From NCBI RefSeq assembly GCF_018403325.1, contig NZ_BOSL01000002.1, forward strand, positions 434,001 through 498,000: a DNA stretch of 64,000 nt. The letters run 5' to 3'. The position numbers and the translations under genes were made by a program. The stretch is from Paenibacillus vini (GTDB lineage Bacteria > Bacillota > Bacilli > Paenibacillales > Paenibacillaceae). A model generated the notes under the pieces. The model did not search any database. It was not told the DNA's origin and saw only the letters and a program-made list of their open reading frames with translations. Below, piece by piece: positions 35,924-44,814 of the stretch (position 1 is the first letter of the stretch; every line of letters begins with the position of its first letter).

Positions 35924-36133
35924 ATGCATAAAGGCGAAGAGGAACAAGACTATACGGCGCTGTTTATAAGCTTCTCGCAACAAGCTGAATTATGGATGAG
36001 GCGATTGCTGATCTGTCTCATTATAGCCCTATGTCTATTCCAGGCGGCGTTGACGATACCGGGTTTTCGGCATTTGCTTTCTTCGGCTGAGAAGTTTGAA
36101 GGAGTGCCTGTTCAGCGGCTTGATCGCCCCTAA
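35924..36133 (+). CDS. ypfB: YpfB family small membrane protein
   Basis: 69 residues with an acidic start (HKGEEEQDY), one membrane helix (about 28-46) and a short tail. The size, helix and position between the PilZ gene and cmk match YpfB of B. subtilis, whose function is unknown. The ATG follows AAGGAGGG by seven bases. Confidence 0.75.
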   Translation: MHKGEEEQDYTALFISFSQQAELWMRRLLICLIIALCLFQAALTIPGFRHLLSSAEKFEGVPVQRLDRP

Positions 36134-36160
36134 TAAACAATTCCAATGTACTCAAGGCTT

Positions 36161-36189
36161 TTGCATCCAATTGCTATGTGTGGTATAAT
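36161..36189 (+). promoter_or_regulatory. Candidate sigma-A promoter of cmk
   Basis: TTGCAT (36161-36166), a 17-base spacer and a perfect TATAAT (36184-36189). Confidence 0.55.
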
Positions 36190-36198
36190 TTTCACGTC

Positions 36199-36219
36199 GC
36201 AGGCAATGCCTGCTTTTTT
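36199..36219 (+). terminator. Hairpin plus T run at the 5' end of the cmk leader
   Basis: GCAGGC-AAT-GCCTGC followed by six T starts only about ten bases after the -10 element. It looks like a terminator but would sit at the extreme 5' end of the cmk transcript, so it may instead protect the RNA or end read-through from ypfB. Confidence 0.5.
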
Positions 36220-36251
36220 CTTGAGACCGTGTTTTGAGGAGGAATGCCCTT

Positions 36252-36959
36252 TTGGCAAGCGGAGCGTCATCATCTTATGGCAAGATCAACATCGCGATTG
36301 ACGGGCCTGCCGGGGCAGGCAAAAGCACCATAGCCCGCCGGGTTGCCGGCTTGCTGTCTTATGTATACGTCGACACCGGTGCGATGTACCGTGCGGCGAC
36401 CTGGTATTTTAATCAATTGGGGATTGAACCTGAAGATGAAGAAAAAGTGCTTCAAACTTTACCCAATCTGGTTATTGAATTAATACCAGGAGAGAATGGA
36501 CAGCGGGTACGGGTCAATGGTCAAGAAGCGACGGAAGAAATTCGTTCCTTGGCGGTCAATGCCAAAGTATCCCGATATGCGCAAATCGAGGGGCTGCGCA
36601 ACAGGCTTGTCTCTCTTCAGCGGCAAATGGCTTTGCGTAAAGGCATCGTGATGGATGGACGCGATATCGGCACTACGGTTCTTCCGGATGCTGAAGTCAA
36701 GATATTCATGACAGCCAGCGTCGAAGAACGGGCGCGGCGGCGCTACAAGGAAATGAAGGAACAGAATCAGATTACAATGGAGCAACTCATTGCAGATATG
36801 TCCGAACGGGACCGGCTGGATCAGGAAAGGGAAATTTCCCCGCTGCGCCAGGCAGAGGATGCCGTATTGCTGGATACCACGAACATGACGCTGGAAGAAG
36901 TTGTCGAATCCATCGTTTCCATGTGCAGAACTTTTGTGAGAGAGAGAGAACTGGGATGA
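36252..36959 (+). CDS. cmk: Cytidylate kinase
   Basis: 235 residues. P-loop GPAGAGKST near residue 19, then YVDTGAMYRA, DGRDIGT and RARRRYKE as in bacterial CMP kinase. It phosphorylates CMP and dCMP with ATP. The TTG at 36252 follows GAGGAGG by nine bases; an earlier in-frame TTG (36234) overlaps that site. It overlaps plsC by four bases. Confidence 0.95.
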   Translation: MASGASSSYGKINIAIDGPAGAGKSTIARRVAGLLSYVYVDTGAMYRAATWYFNQLGIEPEDEEKVLQTLPNLVIELIPGENGQRVRVNGQEATEEIRSLAVNAKVSRYAQIEGLRNRLVSLQRQMALRKGIVMDGRDIGTTVLPDAEVKIFMTASVEERARRRYKEMKEQNQITMEQLIADMSERDRLDQEREISPLRQAEDAVLLDTTNMTLEEVVESIVSMCRTFVRERELG

Positions 36960-37537
36960 TCTACGGTTTTTGCAGAGGCGCGCTTCGCCTCATCTACAAA
37001 CTGCTGTTCCGTTTGGAGGCAAGCGGTTTGGAACATATCCCCGCAGAAGGGGGCGTTCTGCTCTGTTCCAACCATATCAGCTTATTGGACCCGCCTACTA
37101 TAGGCATATTGCTGAAGCGCAAGGTCCATTTTATGGCGAAAAAGGAACTGTTCGATATTTTCGGATTCGGCTGGCTTATCAAGCAGCTGGGAGCATTTCC
37201 CGTCAAACGTGGCGGCGTAAGCAAGGAATCGATTAAAACCTCCCTGTTGCTGCTCCGCGAAGGACATGTAATGGGAATTTTCCCGGAAGGCACCCGGAAC
37301 AAGGGTGAAGACGAAGGGGTCGGCAAGAGGGGTGCGGCAACTTTTGCGCTCCGAAGCGATGCGGCCGTTATTCCGGTAGCTATCATTGGAAATTATAAGC
37401 TTTTTAGAAAAATGAGAGTGGTTTACGGAGCTCCTGTCGACCTGACGGTTTTTAAGGAAGAAAAGGGCCCGGATTCAGCTGAATTGGCAACCGCGGCGAT
37501 CATGTCCCGGATTGCGGAGCTTAAATCACGAGGATAA
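36956..37537 (+). CDS. plsC: 1-acyl-sn-glycerol-3-phosphate acyltransferase
   Basis: 193 residues with acyltransferase motifs NHISLLD (H40-x4-D45), FPEGTR near 106 and VIPVAIIG. It adds the second acyl chain to lysophosphatidic acid at the membrane. The ATG overlaps the cmk stop, preceded by a weak GAGAGAGAG. It belongs with plsY and gpsA nearby as phospholipid genes. Confidence 0.93.
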   Translation: MIYGFCRGALRLIYKLLFRLEASGLEHIPAEGGVLLCSNHISLLDPPTIGILLKRKVHFMAKKELFDIFGFGWLIKQLGAFPVKRGGVSKESIKTSLLLLREGHVMGIFPEGTRNKGEDEGVGKRGAATFALRSDAAVIPVAIIGNYKLFRKMRVVYGAPVDLTVFKEEKGPDSAELATAAIMSRIAELKSRG

Positions 37538-37653
37538 GGATGTCTCATGCATGAAGGCAGGGGGCATTTGGAAAGCTAGGATTGAATAGTTTTGAACTTC
37601 GCTATCAGCGGGTTTAAATAAATGGGTTTTTCTGAATTGAGGAGGGTATTCAC

Positions 37654-38889
37654 ATGTCGGAAGAAACAAAGAATGAATTGGAAGCCGCTGAGGTGGCAAG
37701 CCAGGAAGAATTGGAACAAATCGTATCCTTGAAAAAAGGGGACACCGTTAAAGGAACGATCGTCAAAATCGAAGATAACCAGGCTTATGTAAGCATTGGA
37801 TATAAATACGACGGCGTTATTCCTATTCGCGAGTTGTCCTCTGTCCACCTGGACAGCGCAGCTGATGCCGTTGAGGTTGGTCAAGAAGTGGAAACCAAGG
37901 TTGTCAGCATCGACGACGAGAAAGAACGCCTTGTTCTGTCCAAACGTGCGATCGACAGCGAGAACGCTTGGGATGAGTTGCAAAAACGCTTCGACAGCCA
38001 AGAAACTTTCGAAGTAACGGTAGCCGACGTAGTTAAAGGCGGAATCGTAGCGGATGTAGGCGTACGCGGATTTATTCCTGCTTCGATGGTTGAACGCCAC
38101 TTCGTTGAAGATTTCAGCGACTACAAAGGCCGGACTCTTCGCGTTAAAGTGAAGGAAATCGACCGTGAGAACAACAAGGTCATCCTTTCCCAAAAGGATG
38201 TACTTGACGAAGAGTTTGAAGCTAACAAGCTTCAAGTAATGGGACAATTGAAAGAAGGCGAAGTTCTCGAAGGTACTGTTCAACGCCTGACTCAATTTGG
38301 CGCATTCGTAGACGTAGGCGGAGTAGACGGTTTGGTTCACGTGTCCGAAATCGCGTGGAATCATGTCGATAAGCCTGCTGACGTTCTTTCCGAAGGCGAC
38401 AAAGTGAAAGTAAAAGTGTTGAAAGTGGATCCTGAGAAAGGCAAAATCAGCCTTAGCATCAAAGCGGCTACTCCAGGTCCTTGGGAAACGGCTGCCGAGC
38501 AATTCCACACCGGCGACATCGTGAGCGGCGAAGTGAAGCGTCTCGTCAATTTCGGTGCATTCGTTGAAATCGCACCGGGCGTAGAAGGACTCGTTCATAT
38601 CTCTCAAATTTCGCATAAACATATTGGCACACCGCATGAAGTGCTGAAAGAAGGTCAATCCGTTCAAGTGAAAGTACTGGATGTGAATCCGGGCGAGAAA
38701 CGGGTAAGCCTCAGCATCAAGGAAACCGAGGAAGCTCCTGCTCCGACTCCAAGAAGCGAAAAGCCTTCTAAGGGCAGCAGCGTAAGAAAAGAAGATTTGG
38801 GAGACAACCCGAATGTTTCGTTGAGCAACCAAGGTCTGAGCATCACGCTGGGCGAACGTTTCGGCGACAAGCTGAGCAAATTGAAATAG
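37654..38889 (+). CDS. rpsA: 30S ribosomal protein S1 homologue (four S1 domains)
   Basis: 411 residues carrying four S1 RNA-binding repeats: about 28-95, 115-180 (GGIVADVGVRGFIPAS), 200-270 (GAFVDVGGVDGLVHVSEIAW) and 285-355 (GAFVEIAPGVEGLVHISQI). An acidic start and a Ser/Pro-rich tail flank them. It corresponds to YpfD of B. subtilis, shorter than the six-domain S1 of E. coli and not strictly essential there. Codon use looks biased to frequent codons, suggesting high expression. The ATG follows GAGGAGGG. Confidence 0.93.
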   Translation: MSEETKNELEAAEVASQEELEQIVSLKKGDTVKGTIVKIEDNQAYVSIGYKYDGVIPIRELSSVHLDSAADAVEVGQEVETKVVSIDDEKERLVLSKRAIDSENAWDELQKRFDSQETFEVTVADVVKGGIVADVGVRGFIPASMVERHFVEDFSDYKGRTLRVKVKEIDRENNKVILSQKDVLDEEFEANKLQVMGQLKEGEVLEGTVQRLTQFGAFVDVGGVDGLVHVSEIAWNHVDKPADVLSEGDKVKVKVLKVDPEKGKISLSIKAATPGPWETAAEQFHTGDIVSGEVKRLVNFGAFVEIAPGVEGLVHISQISHKHIGTPHEVLKEGQSVQVKVLDVNPGEKRVSLSIKETEEAPAPTPRSEKPSKGSSVRKEDLGDNPNVSLSNQGLSITLGERFGDKLSKLK

Positions 38890-38910
38890 TCTTGACATAG
38901 GCAGGCTACG

Positions 38911-38948
38911 GATCGGCGGACCCTTTGAAGCGGGTTCGCCGATTTTTC
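38911..38948 (+). terminator. Terminator after rpsA
   Basis: ATCGGCGGACCC and GGGTTCGCCGAT form a 12-bp stem (one G-U) followed by five T. Confidence 0.85.
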
Positions 38949-39073
38949 GTTAGCTTTGTTTTATTCATGGCACCGTTAGCCAATTGATCTTTTTTTTGCT
39001 ATGATGTTCTAGGTATAACCTGAAATCGTCATGAAAGATTAAAATATAAATACATTTTGTAGGAGGTATGTGC

Positions 39074-40396
39074 ATGGCAAGACCTGTTGTGGCCATTGTA
39101 GGCCGGCCGAATGTCGGGAAATCCACGATATTCAACCGGATCATCGGCGACCGCTTGGCCATTGTGGAAGACAAGCCGGGGATTACGCGCGACAGAATTT
39201 ATGGCGCGTCGGAATGGAACGGCAAGCCTTTCAGTATCATTGATACCGGAGGCATAGAGCTGGACGATGAGGAACCGATTCTGAAATCGATCCGCATGCA
39301 AGCGGAATTGGCTATTGAGGAAGCGGACGTCATCGTCTTTATGTGTGATGCCAAAGCCGGGGTTACCGGATCCGACGAAGAAGTCGCCGGGATGCTATAC
39401 CGTTCGGGTAAACCGATTGTCGTTGCGGTAAACAAAGTGGATAACATCGGCCGGATGGACAATATTTATGAATTTTACAATTTAGGTTTCGGGGACCCGA
39501 TCGGGGTATCCGGGAGCCATGGTACGGGAATCGGCGATTTGCTCGATGCCATCACCGATAAATTGCCGGAATTGCCGGATGATGAATATGAAGACGATGT
39601 TATCCGCGTCGCCTTGATCGGTCGTCCGAATGTCGGCAAATCCTCTCTGGTGAATGCGATCCTCGGCGAGGAACGCGTTATCGTTAGCGATATTGCCGGA
39701 ACGACGCGTGATGCGATCGATACGCCGTTTGAGAAGGATGGCCAGAAATACGTCCTGATCGATACGGCTGGGATGCGCAAACGCGGCAAGGTATATGAAA
39801 CGACCGAGAAATACAGCGTGATGCGGGCGATGAAGGCGATTGAGCGGGCGGACGTGGTGTTGGTCCTGATTAACGGCGAAGAAGGCATCATCGAGCAAGA
39901 CAAGCACATTGCCGGATATGCTTATGAAGCGGGTAAAGCATCGCTGTTTGTAGTCAATAAATGGGATGTCGTCGAGAAGGACGATAAGACGATGCACCAG
40001 TTTGAACAAAAAATTCGCGATCACTTCCTGTTCATGACCTATGCTCCGGTCGTATTTCTATCCGCGAAAACGAAGCAACGGCTCCACAAGCTGCTTCCGG
40101 TCGTACAGCATGTTGCCGATCAGCATAACAAGCGGGTGCAGACGCATCTGTTGAACGATGTCGTATCCGATGCGATTGCAATTAACCCTCCACCTACCGA
40201 CAAAGGGCGGAGACTGCGGATCAATTACGTCACCCAGGTTACCGTGAAGCCTCCGACGATCGTGGTGTTTGTCAATGATCCGGAGCTCATGCATTTTTCG
40301 TACGAACGGTACCTGGAGAACAAAATCAGAGCAGCTTTTGATTTTGAAGGAACGCCGATCCGGTTGTTTACGCGGCGTAAGTCTGATGAAGGTTAG
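39074..40396 (+). CDS. der: Ribosome-associated GTPase Der (EngA)
   Basis: 440 residues with two GTPase domains in tandem, each starting GRPNVGKS (10-17 and about 178), each with DTGG/DTAG and NKVD/NKWD. A C-terminal KH-like domain ([25 protein letters not shown]) follows. Der helps mature the 50S subunit. AGGAGG at 39061-39066 favours the ATG at 39074 over 39068. Confidence 0.96.
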   Translation: MARPVVAIVGRPNVGKSTIFNRIIGDRLAIVEDKPGITRDRIYGASEWNGKPFSIIDTGGIELDDEEPILKSIRMQAELAIEEADVIVFMCDAKAGVTGSDEEVAGMLYRSGKPIVVAVNKVDNIGRMDNIYEFYNLGFGDPIGVSGSHGTGIGDLLDAITDKLPELPDDEYEDDVIRVALIGRPNVGKSSLVNAILGEERVIVSDIAGTTRDAIDTPFEKDGQKYVLIDTAGMRKRGKVYETTEKYSVMRAMKAIERADVVLVLINGEEGIIEQDKHIAGYAYEAGKASLFVVNKWDVVEKDDKTMHQFEQKIRDHFLFMTYAPVVFLSAKTKQRLHKLLPVVQHVADQHNKRVQTHLLNDVVSDAIAINPPPTDKGRRLRINYVTQVTVKPPTIVVFVNDPELMHFSYERYLENKIRAAFDFEGTPIRLFTRRKSDEG

Positions 40397-40411
40397 GGGA
40401 GTAGAAATCAA

Positions 40412-41023
40412 GTGATTTTACCCATCATTGGAATCATTGCAAGCTATTTGCTGGGCTCGGTCAGTTTTAGCGTCGTCCTGGCGAAGGCTTTAAAAGGAAT
40501 CGACATACGTCAGCACGGGAGCGGTAATGCGGGCGCGACCAATACGCTGCGCGTGCTGGGCAAAGGACCGGCGATCCTCGTGCTGGCACTTGACGTGTTG
40601 AAAGGGATCGCGGCCGTTTGGATTGGCCGTTGGCTCGGCGGCGGGTCGGAATGGGCGGCAGCGCTGTGCGGCATCGCCGCCATTATGGGGCATAACTGGC
40701 CGCTCTATTTCCGCTTTCGCGGAGGTAAAGGCATCGCCACGACTATCGGGGTCATGGCGACCCTGGTCTTTTTACCCGCATTATTTGCGGGAATTATTGC
40801 GATCCTATCCATTGTGTTTACCAGATATGTTTCGCTGGGTTCATTGATTTTCGTGTTTTTGACGCCGGTCTTTCTTGCGGTGACAGGTGAATTCGGACCC
40901 TATTTTTGGACTAGTCTGATCATTTGCATATTCGCCTTTTGGAGACACCGCACCAATATCGTGAAAATCGCCCAAGGTAAAGAGAACAAACTGGGCTCCA
41001 AAGGAGGAAAACGCGTTGTCTGA
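40412..41023 (+). CDS. plsY: Acyl-phosphate:glycerol-3-phosphate acyltransferase
   Basis: 203 residues, about five membrane helices, with the PlsY motifs YLLGSVSFS, HGSGNAGATNTLRVLGK and GHNWPLYFRFRGGKGIAT. It puts the first acyl group on glycerol-3-phosphate. It starts at GTG 40412 and overlaps gpsA, which makes its substrate. Confidence 0.96.
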   Translation: MILPIIGIIASYLLGSVSFSVVLAKALKGIDIRQHGSGNAGATNTLRVLGKGPAILVLALDVLKGIAAVWIGRWLGGGSEWAAALCGIAAIMGHNWPLYFRFRGGKGIATTIGVMATLVFLPALFAGIIAILSIVFTRYVSLGSLIFVFLTPVFLAVTGEFGPYFWTSLIICIFAFWRHRTNIVKIAQGKENKLGSKGGKRVV

Positions 41024-42056
41024 AAAAGCTGCTGTGCTAGTGGCAGGCAGTTGGGGAACGGCGCTTGCCAGCGTTCTTGCTGACAAGAACATGGATGTGG
41101 CCGTATGGACCCGGAATGAAGCGCAGAGAGATGAAATTAACGGTCTGCACCGGAACGAGCGCTTTTTGCCGGGGGTAGAGTTGCCGCCCAATTTGCATGC
41201 GACTACAGAGATGGAGGAAGCGGTTGCCGGAGCTAAAGCGGTAGTGATCGTGGCCCCGTCATCCGCTGTACGGGAGGTAACCCGCTCGTTAAAACCATTC
41301 TGGCATGAAGATATGCTGGTGGTTCATGCGACGAAGGGGTTTGAAACGGAGAGCCTGAAACGGATTTCCAACGTGATTGCGGAAGAGCTTGAATGCAGCG
41401 AGGACCGGATTGTCGTATTGTCCGGACCAAGCCATGCGGAGGAAGTCGTCAAACGTTGTCCGACCACGGTCGTGGTTGCTTCTATGGACGAAACTCATGC
41501 CAAGGCCGCACAGGACTTGTTCATGAATTCCTATTTCCGCGTATACACGAACAGGGATATGGTCGGCGTGGAGTTGGCCGGAGCTTTGAAGAATATCATC
41601 GCTCTTGGTGCCGGTATGTCCGACGGGCTCGGTTACGGCGACAATGCCAAGGCTGCACTGCTCACCCGCGGATTGGCGGAAATCACCAGAATCGGCGTTG
41701 AAATGGGAGCTAATCCTCTTACTTTTGCAGGACTTGCCGGTATCGGTGACCTTGTAGTGACGGCGACAAGCCGACACAGCCGGAACTGGCGCGCAGGGTT
41801 TATGCTCGGGGAAGGCAAATCGGTGGAAGAAGTGCTCGGCTCCATGGGCATGGTGGTCGAAGGTATTCGGACTACGAAGGCAGCCCATACGATTTCAGAG
41901 AAGTACCAGGTTCAGATGCCGATTGCCAAACAGCTCTATCACGTGCTTTTCGAGGGACTGGATCCAAGAACCGCCGTGGAGGCACTTATGGGTCGGGACC
42001 GCAAGACCGAGATGGAAGTAATGTCTCTGGAAACCTGGGAGCAGTGGCATACTTAG
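41016..42056 (+). CDS. gpsA: Glycerol-3-phosphate dehydrogenase [NAD(P)+]
   Basis: 346 residues. N-terminal NAD-binding start AVLVAGSWGTALA, SGPSHAEEV, the catalytic Lys in GALKNIIALGAG and the ...AGIGDLVVT segment agree with GpsA. It reduces dihydroxyacetone phosphate to glycerol-3-phosphate for lipids. The classical GAGNWGTAL reads AGSWGTAL here. TTG 41016 has AAAGGAGG upstream. Confidence 0.95.
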   Translation: MSEKAAVLVAGSWGTALASVLADKNMDVAVWTRNEAQRDEINGLHRNERFLPGVELPPNLHATTEMEEAVAGAKAVVIVAPSSAVREVTRSLKPFWHEDMLVVHATKGFETESLKRISNVIAEELECSEDRIVVLSGPSHAEEVVKRCPTTVVVASMDETHAKAAQDLFMNSYFRVYTNRDMVGVELAGALKNIIALGAGMSDGLGYGDNAKAALLTRGLAEITRIGVEMGANPLTFAGLAGIGDLVVTATSRHSRNWRAGFMLGEGKSVEEVLGSMGMVVEGIRTTKAAHTISEKYQVQMPIAKQLYHVLFEGLDPRTAVEALMGRDRKTEMEVMSLETWEQWHT

Positions 42057-42070
42057 TTTGACTGATCGAA

Positions 42071-42119
42071 GTCCTAGGCTCCGCGGGAATCGTAATCCGC
42101 AAGGGCCTAGGACCTTTTT
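42071..42119 (+). terminator. Terminator after gpsA
   Basis: GTCCTAGGC and GCCTAGGAC pair perfectly; the loop holds a further GCGG/CCGC pairing. Five T follow. Confidence 0.8.
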
Positions 42120-42168
42120 CGTCTCCGCCTCATAAACTGATGGAGAGGACAATGGAGGAGGCGAATAT

Positions 42169-42441
42169 ATGGGCAAAGTATCCAAGGACGCTTTGAATGC
42201 GATCAATAAAAAAACCGGGAAAAACATATCAGAAGGCGCGGTCAAAAAGCTGGCCAGCACGGTGAAGCCCTCAACGATGCAAAGTGAGGCTGAGCTGAGA
42301 AAGCTGATCAAGCAAGTTTCCGCCATGGCCAAAGTGCCTGTTTCGGAAGATACGATTAATGAAATCGTCGGGGCCGTTAAAAAGAGCGGCATGAACCCTT
42401 CCAATATGGAAGCACTGATGAAAATGATGATAAAAAAATAA
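42169..42441 (+). CDS. spoVIF: Stage VI sporulation protein F
   Basis: 90 residues, mostly helical and lysine-rich, with KKTGKNIS near the start, LRKLIKQVSAMAKVPVSEDTINEIV in the middle and a methionine-rich end, matching the short SpoVIF family. In Bacillus SpoVIF is a coat-assembly protein controlled in the mother cell. The ATG follows GGAGGAGGC. CATAAACTG at 42131 resembles a sigma-K -10 but the -35 is unclear. A terminator follows. Confidence 0.8.
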   Translation: MGKVSKDALNAINKKTGKNISEGAVKKLASTVKPSTMQSEAELRKLIKQVSAMAKVPVSEDTINEIVGAVKKSGMNPSNMEALMKMMIKK

Positions 42442-42452
42442 GATTGCTTTTA

Positions 42453-42504
42453 AAGGACTTCCCGAAAGCCATCATAGGCCCATGGCAGTCCTTCTGCTTT
42501 TTTT
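42453..42504 (+). terminator. Terminator after spoVIF
   Basis: AAGGACT/AGTCCTT with an inner GCCAT/ATGGC stem, then seven T. Confidence 0.75.
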
Positions 42505-42604
42505 ACATGCAAGTATTCTGTCAATTTGAACGCGTAGCCTGTTTAAGATGTAGATGCTATAATATTCATCATATGAATGCCGTGAAAAAAAGATTGGGAG
42601 TGTA

Positions 42605-42790
42605 ATGTTCATGGACGCAATGACAAAAATGTGGTTATCCTTGGCAGCGATTCTTGTAATGGGCTTGTCTGTCTTTTTGATTACGTTTGCGCGGACAAAA
42701 ACGAAAGGGGTTCTTCGGGGAGTACTGTCGCTGATCGCATTTGTAATTATGCTGACCGGCTTTTTGGCAGGTATCGTTTCCATAACTTAA
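42605..42790 (+). CDS. DUF2768 family small membrane protein (YphE-like)
   Basis: 61 residues with two hydrophobic helices (about 9-26 and 38-58) separated by a basic turn (RTKTKG), the pattern of DUF2768/YphE. The gene lies downstream of gpsA, as yphE does in B. subtilis. The function is unknown. An ATG at 42611 is an equally good start relative to GGGAG at 42596. Confidence 0.78.
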   Translation: MFMDAMTKMWLSLAAILVMGLSVFLITFARTKTKGVLRGVLSLIAFVIMLTGFLAGIVSIT

Positions 42791-42821
42791 GGCCCGGACA
42801 GAAAGAGAAGAGGATAGGAAT

Positions 42822-43469
42822 ATGATGATGGAGATCGAAAGCCCGGGGGAAATGTACCCGAAGGTCAATCAGGCGATTCAAAAGCTGTCTCAGGTCTGTA
42901 AGGATGCCGAGGGAAGCTGGCTGCTGGGAGGAAGTTGCGCCCTATGGCTGCAAGGCGTGCCGCTCTCTGCCGCACCCAGAGATATTGATATTTACGCCGA
43001 TACACAGCATGCCGGCACACTGCACAGTTTATTGGAAGCTTTCGCGTTGGACGAGCCTGAGCTGGATGAGAGCGGATTGTATAAATCCCGTTTAAGTCAT
43101 TACAAGCTTGGCAATTTGACGCTCGAATTGGTCGGCGGATTTCAGGTGAAGACAGAGGGTGCTCTGTATCGGACGGAAGTTACCGATATTCTTGCACCTG
43201 CGGCCGGAACGGTTTCATTGGAATCTGAGGTCGTAATGCTGATGCCATTAGCGCATGAGTTTATTTTTAACGTGCTAAGGGCGCGTCCTGACCGTTATTT
43301 GCCAATAGCCGGAGAGATCCGAAAGAACCCGAAACAGCATTTACCGCTGTTGTTCCTCCTTTTAGAACGGAATTACTGGACATTCGAAACGATTGCCAGA
43401 ATGGCGGAATTGCTGGATCAGCCGCTGCTTTCGAGCCGGTGGGGCGAACTGGGTAGCCATGAAGCATAA
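42822..43469 (+). CDS. Nucleotidyltransferase-fold hypothetical protein
   Basis: 215 residues. The N-terminal part contains GGSCALWLQG (36-45) followed by PRDIDIYAD (52-60), the GS and DxD motifs of the polymerase-beta nucleotidyltransferase fold as in KNTase/AbiEii-type proteins. The C-terminal half is helical. Substrate is unknown. Three ATG codons in a row begin the gene after AGAAGAGGATAGG. It is followed at once by a ferredoxin gene. Confidence 0.6.
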   Translation: MMMEIESPGEMYPKVNQAIQKLSQVCKDAEGSWLLGGSCALWLQGVPLSAAPRDIDIYADTQHAGTLHSLLEAFALDEPELDESGLYKSRLSHYKLGNLTLELVGGFQVKTEGALYRTEVTDILAPAAGTVSLESEVVMLMPLAHEFIFNVLRARPDRYLPIAGEIRKNPKQHLPLLFLLLERNYWTFETIARMAELLDQPLLSSRWGELGSHEA

Positions 43470-43479
43470 GGAGGGTCCG

Positions 43480-43827
43480 GTGGAGACGCAAATCACATTT
43501 TTACCGCAGAAAAAGACGTTGAAAGTCCGATCCGGCTCAACTGTTCTCCGGGCCTCGCGCGAGGCTCGGGTTCATATTCCGACCCGGTGCGGCGGCAATG
43601 CCGGCTGCCTGATGTGCAAGGTGAAGGTGGCGCCGGATCAAGCGGACGCACTGACGCCGCCGACAGAAGCTGAACGACGGAAGCTGGGTCCGCTGCTGAA
43701 CCAGGGAATCCGTCTGGCTTGCCAGGCTAATATCATCGGCTCCGCCGTAGTCGAGCTGCCCGAAGATCCGCTTAAGGCGGCGATCCGAAAACAGCTGGAG
43801 CGGCAAAACGATGATGATCTATGGTGA
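43480..43827 (+). CDS. 2Fe-2S ferredoxin
   Basis: 115 residues with the plant-type cluster ligands: Cys37, Cys43 and Cys46 (CGGNAGCLMC) and Cys81 (LACQA). The spacing C-x5-C-x2-C is that of [2Fe-2S] ferredoxins. It probably carries electrons for an unidentified enzyme. GTG 43480 follows AAGGAGGG; upstream in-frame starts fall inside the previous gene. Confidence 0.85.
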   Translation: METQITFLPQKKTLKVRSGSTVLRASREARVHIPTRCGGNAGCLMCKVKVAPDQADALTPPTEAERRKLGPLLNQGIRLACQANIIGSAVVELPEDPLKAAIRKQLERQNDDDLW

Positions 43828-43864
43828 ACAATAACAATAACATATAGCAAAGGATGAAGGCATT

Positions 43865-44626
43865 TTGGAATGGCGTGGAAGAAAACGACGGTACCTCGTA
43901 TGGGCTCGTCCCCTATGCACAGCAGTCATGCTTGCCGTTTTTGTTGGAATGCTTGCCGGCTGTCTCTACCCCGGCGAAGAGCGGCAGGAGAGAAGGGTCT
44001 CCTACCTTGAAAGCGTTGACAGAATTCAACGGGCTGTGGACCAGTTCCAAGCCGATCAGGGTATTTTGCCGATTATCACCGCCGGGCAGGATACCCCGCG
44101 TTATGAGAAGTTCCGGATCGACCTGGATCTGCTGAACAAACAGGGGTATATCGATGAGATTCCGACGACCGCTTTTGAAAAAGGCGGCAGCGCTTATTTT
44201 TTGATTATCAATGAAGAATCCGATCCGGCAGTAAAAGTACTGGACTTGCTGACGACCCAGAAGATTAACGACGTCCAGCGGTTGGTGGACAAATACCGTA
44301 ACTCGCAAAATGGCAAACTCCCGGTAACATCAGAGGAAGAAACCTACCCCGGGCTATTTACGGTCGATCTGAAGCTGGCCGGGGCACAGGATTACAGTCT
44401 GAAGAGCGTGTATTCCGGTCAGTCCCAGGACTATCTGGTAGACAAAGACGGACGGGTTTACGCGGACTATGCTTTTGACATTATGCAAGCGGTGGACAAG
44501 TCGGAAGCCTCTCCGCAGGCGGATAAGGATTTGCGGGAATATCTGACCGAACAATCTTTTTTTGTGCCGGTCAAATCGCTTCCGTACCGTATGATCGATG
44601 GAGTACCGGTACCTCAGCCGGAATGA
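43865..44626 (+). CDS. YphF-like lipoprotein
   Basis: 253 residues. A basic start and hydrophobic stretch end in lipobox LAGC (Cys33), so it should be a membrane-anchored lipoprotein. The rest has two similar segments of about 75 residues (VDRIQRAVDQFQADQGILPI and VQRLVDKYRNSQNGKLPV), a possible internal repeat. B. subtilis has yphF at this place between gpsA and spoIVA. TTG 43865 follows AAGGATGAAGG. Function unknown. A terminator follows. Confidence 0.75.
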   Translation: MEWRGRKRRYLVWARPLCTAVMLAVFVGMLAGCLYPGEERQERRVSYLESVDRIQRAVDQFQADQGILPIITAGQDTPRYEKFRIDLDLLNKQGYIDEIPTTAFEKGGSAYFLIINEESDPAVKVLDLLTTQKINDVQRLVDKYRNSQNGKLPVTSEEETYPGLFTVDLKLAGAQDYSLKSVYSGQSQDYLVDKDGRVYADYAFDIMQAVDKSEASPQADKDLREYLTEQSFFVPVKSLPYRMIDGVPVPQPE

Positions 44627-44681
44627 CAAACATAAAGAAACGGAAGCTGTAGACAGTTTTAACGGTTTACAAGCATCCCTC

Positions 44682-44713
44682 GGGCCTAGCAACTTTGTTG
44701 CAGGCCTTTTTTG
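44682..44713 (+). terminator. Terminator after the yphF-like gene
   Basis: GGCCTAGCAAC and GTTGCAGGCC pair around TTT, followed by six T. Confidence 0.85.
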
Positions 44714-44814
44714 CGTTTCCTGTTCACATTCGCCCGGGCGCATAAGAATACATTTATAGATAGAGTAATATTATTGATTTATTACATACATAGCCAGTTT
44801 AGGAGGGAATTCCT

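Noticed and set aside
37576-38898. A 440-codon open frame on the minus strand opposite rpsA
   Set aside because: The plus strand encodes four clear S1 repeats with a strong ribosome site; the antisense frame reflects biased codon use.
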